In this document: positions 16,027 through 17,002 of the stretch, piece by piece
Layout: every line of letters starts with the position of its first letter
How positions within the stretch are numbered: the first letter of the stretch is position 1
From: DASZHJ01 sp035938015
GTDB taxonomy: Bacteria > Pseudomonadota > Alphaproteobacteria > ATCC43930 > CGMCC-115725
NCBI GenBank assembly: GCA_035938015.1
Contig: DASZHJ010000051.1
Span: forward strand, 1 to 17,002
DNA length: 17,002 nucleotides
Direction of reading: 5' to 3'
Made by a program: the position numbers and the translations under genes
The notes under the pieces: model-generated
Told to the model about the DNA's origin: nothing
What the model saw: only the letters and a program-made list of their open reading frames with translations
Databases searched by the model: none

Positions 16027-16563
16027 TTGACCGAACCACTCTTGACCCGGCCACAGGGCATCGTTCCCCGAAGCAACGAGATTGGCGTCCGGCTTGATCC
16101 CACGCTTGCCTTCGATAGGCCCGAGCTGAGGGACCTTCTCGGCATTTGGGATGCGCGGCGCCAGGGCCGTCGGATGCCTGCGCGGGCCGAGCTCGACCCA
16201 ATTGATCTGAAGGCGCACCTTGGACATCTTTTCCTGGTCGATGTGGAGCGCGATCCGATCCGCTTCCGTTACCGGCTCGTCGGCACCAAAATAACGAACA
16301 TCGTCCACCGCGACGTGACGGGCCAGTATTTCGAGGACATCTACAGCGGCCGACTTCTTGCGAGCATGATTGAGGTTCAATCGTGGGTCGTGAAGGAGCG
16401 TGCGCCGCTTCGGATCTTCAGCCGCACGGGTCATCCGCGCAACATGGTCTATGTTTACGATGGCCTGTTGCTGCCGCTGTCCGAAGATGGAGAGGCCGTC
16501 AAGATGGTGCTCGGTGAATTGCTCTTCAGACCGGAGCGTACCTCGCCCGCAACCATAGTGTGA
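16027..16563 (+). CDS. PAS domain protein (PAS_5-like)
   Basis: The 178-residue protein is made almost entirely of one PAS-like domain of the PAS_5 type, widespread in alphaproteobacteria. The tell-tale pattern is L-x-x-x-W-D-A-R-R-x-G-R-x-M-P-x-R, with D-P-I-D-L-K-A-H-L-G-H-L, then DVERDPIRFRYRLVGTKIT and RDVTGQYFEDIY. No output domain (kinase, GGDEF, HTH) is attached, so it may sense a ligand or act as a protein partner. The only plausible start is TTG 16027; the ribosome-binding site is weak. A hairpin follows directly on the stop codon. It converges with the minus-strand gene at the window end. Confidence 0.82.
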   Translation: MTEPLLTRPQGIVPRSNEIGVRLDPTLAFDRPELRDLLGIWDARRQGRRMPARAELDPIDLKAHLGHLFLVDVERDPIRFRYRLVGTKITNIVHRDVTGQYFEDIYSGRLLASMIEVQSWVVKERAPLRIFSRTGHPRNMVYVYDGLLLPLSEDGEAVKMVLGELLFRPERTSPATIV

Positions 16564-16599
16564 CGCTTGGCTAAAGCTGGTCCTTCGCCGCGCCAAGCG
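16564..16599 (+). terminator. Hairpin between convergent genes
   Basis: CGCTTGGC (16564-16571) pairs perfectly with GCCAAGCG (16592-16599) around a 20-base loop, starting at the first base after the PAS gene stop. There is no T-run on either strand, so termination is a guess from position between two convergent genes. Confidence 0.4.
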
Positions 16600-16641
16600 A
16601 TCCGCACCTCATGGCGATGCTGAAGCCCTATCCAGCGGACG

Positions 16642-17002
16642 CTATGGAAGCTTACCCGGCGGTTGCTTAGCCGCCCACTCGACGAGCGGGTTCGGCGCGG
16701 GCGGCGCGATCCGCCGTAACGTGTTGGTGTCGCGGTGGTCGAACGGCGGCGTGTTGCCCCGCACCGCCAGATCCGTGCGCGTCACATAGGTCCAGCTGTC
16801 GTCACCGTTGAAGGTGATGTCGATGCGGTAATAGTCGGTGCGAAACGCCGCCTCGAGGAACGTGGTCGAGCAAATCCCGAAGCGGGTATCGCCGCGCCGC
16901 GCCTCCACCGAAATGCGCTTGTCATCCGGCGCTGCCGTTCCGCCCGCCAGCACTACCTGACCGCGCGGGATGGCGATGGTCTGCATGATCAGCCCGGTGG
17001 CC
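16642..17002 (-). CDS. Probable heme-binding beta-barrel (nitrobindin/FABP-like) protein, C-terminal part
   Basis: This minus-strand gene enters from beyond the window end; the frame is open to base 17002, so the start is missing. The visible 120 or so residues contain beta-strand-like repeats: VVEARRGDTRF-like text (seen as RISVEARRGDTRFGICSTTF), FRTDYYRIDITFNGDDSWTY, TRTDLAVRG and FDHRDTNTLRRI. The ending with strand, D-x-N-T-L-x-R-x, recalls the small FABP-like/nitrobindin family of heme-binding barrels. The stop codon is at 16642-16644. The family call is by pattern memory and is moderate; a generic conserved hypothetical is the fallback. An internal ATG at 16984-16986 is unlikely to be the true start. 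Confidence 0.55.
   Translation of the reverse strand, partial: ATGLIMQTIAIPRGQVVLAGGTAAPDDKRISVEARRGDTRFGICSTTFLEAAFRTDYYRIDITFNGDDSWTYVTRTDLAVRGNTPPFDHRDTNTLRRIAPPAPNPLVEWAAKQPPGKLP

Overview
The window looks like a chromosomal segment of a high-GC alphaproteobacterium, most likely Rhodospirillales-like. The evidence is the protein sequences (IlvB, IlvC, MreB and RodA look alphaproteobacterial), strong third-position G/C bias, GTG and TTG starts, and the chain of ilvBNC, leuA, mreBCD, mrdA and rodA on one strand. The assignment rests on recognition alone, with no database search.

Region 1 (1-5690) holds branched-chain amino acid synthesis. ilvB and ilvN (acetohydroxyacid synthase large and small subunits) and ilvC (ketol-acid reductoisomerase) are closely spaced. 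A 615-base gap follows. Its first half is a palindromic intergenic repeat. Its second half holds a candidate promoter and a 44-codon leader ORF with five leucine codons in a row. That ORF ends inside mutually exclusive hairpins, upstream of leuA (2-isopropylmalate synthase). This looks like a leucine-sensing attenuator. A hairpin closes leuA.

Region 2 (5751-11339) is the rod-shape (elongasome) cluster: mreB, mreC, mreD, mrdA (PBP2) and rodA, tightly packed. mreB carries one in-frame TAG at codon 275. The remaining 70 codons are intact and highly conserved, so this is a nonsense mutation, a sequence error, or a site of readthrough.

Region 3 (11366-11486) is a tRNA-Lys(CTT) gene with encoded CCA and a good sigma-70-type promoter.

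Region 4 (11487-17002) is less GC-rich and looks accessory. It holds a GlxA-type AraC regulator, an alpha/beta hydrolase broken by a one-base frameshift, an enoyl-CoA hydratase/isomerase family protein, a small orphan overlapping a YdhR-like putative monooxygenase, a tiny lipoprotein, a 63-residue conserved small protein and a PAS_5-type protein. On the minus strand at the end is the C-terminal part of a probable heme-binding beta-barrel (nitrobindin/FABP-like) protein. Several hairpin terminators separate these short units.

No insertion sequence, CRISPR array, rRNA or recognisable phage gene was seen. The strongest leads are the leuA leader and the mreB stop codon.
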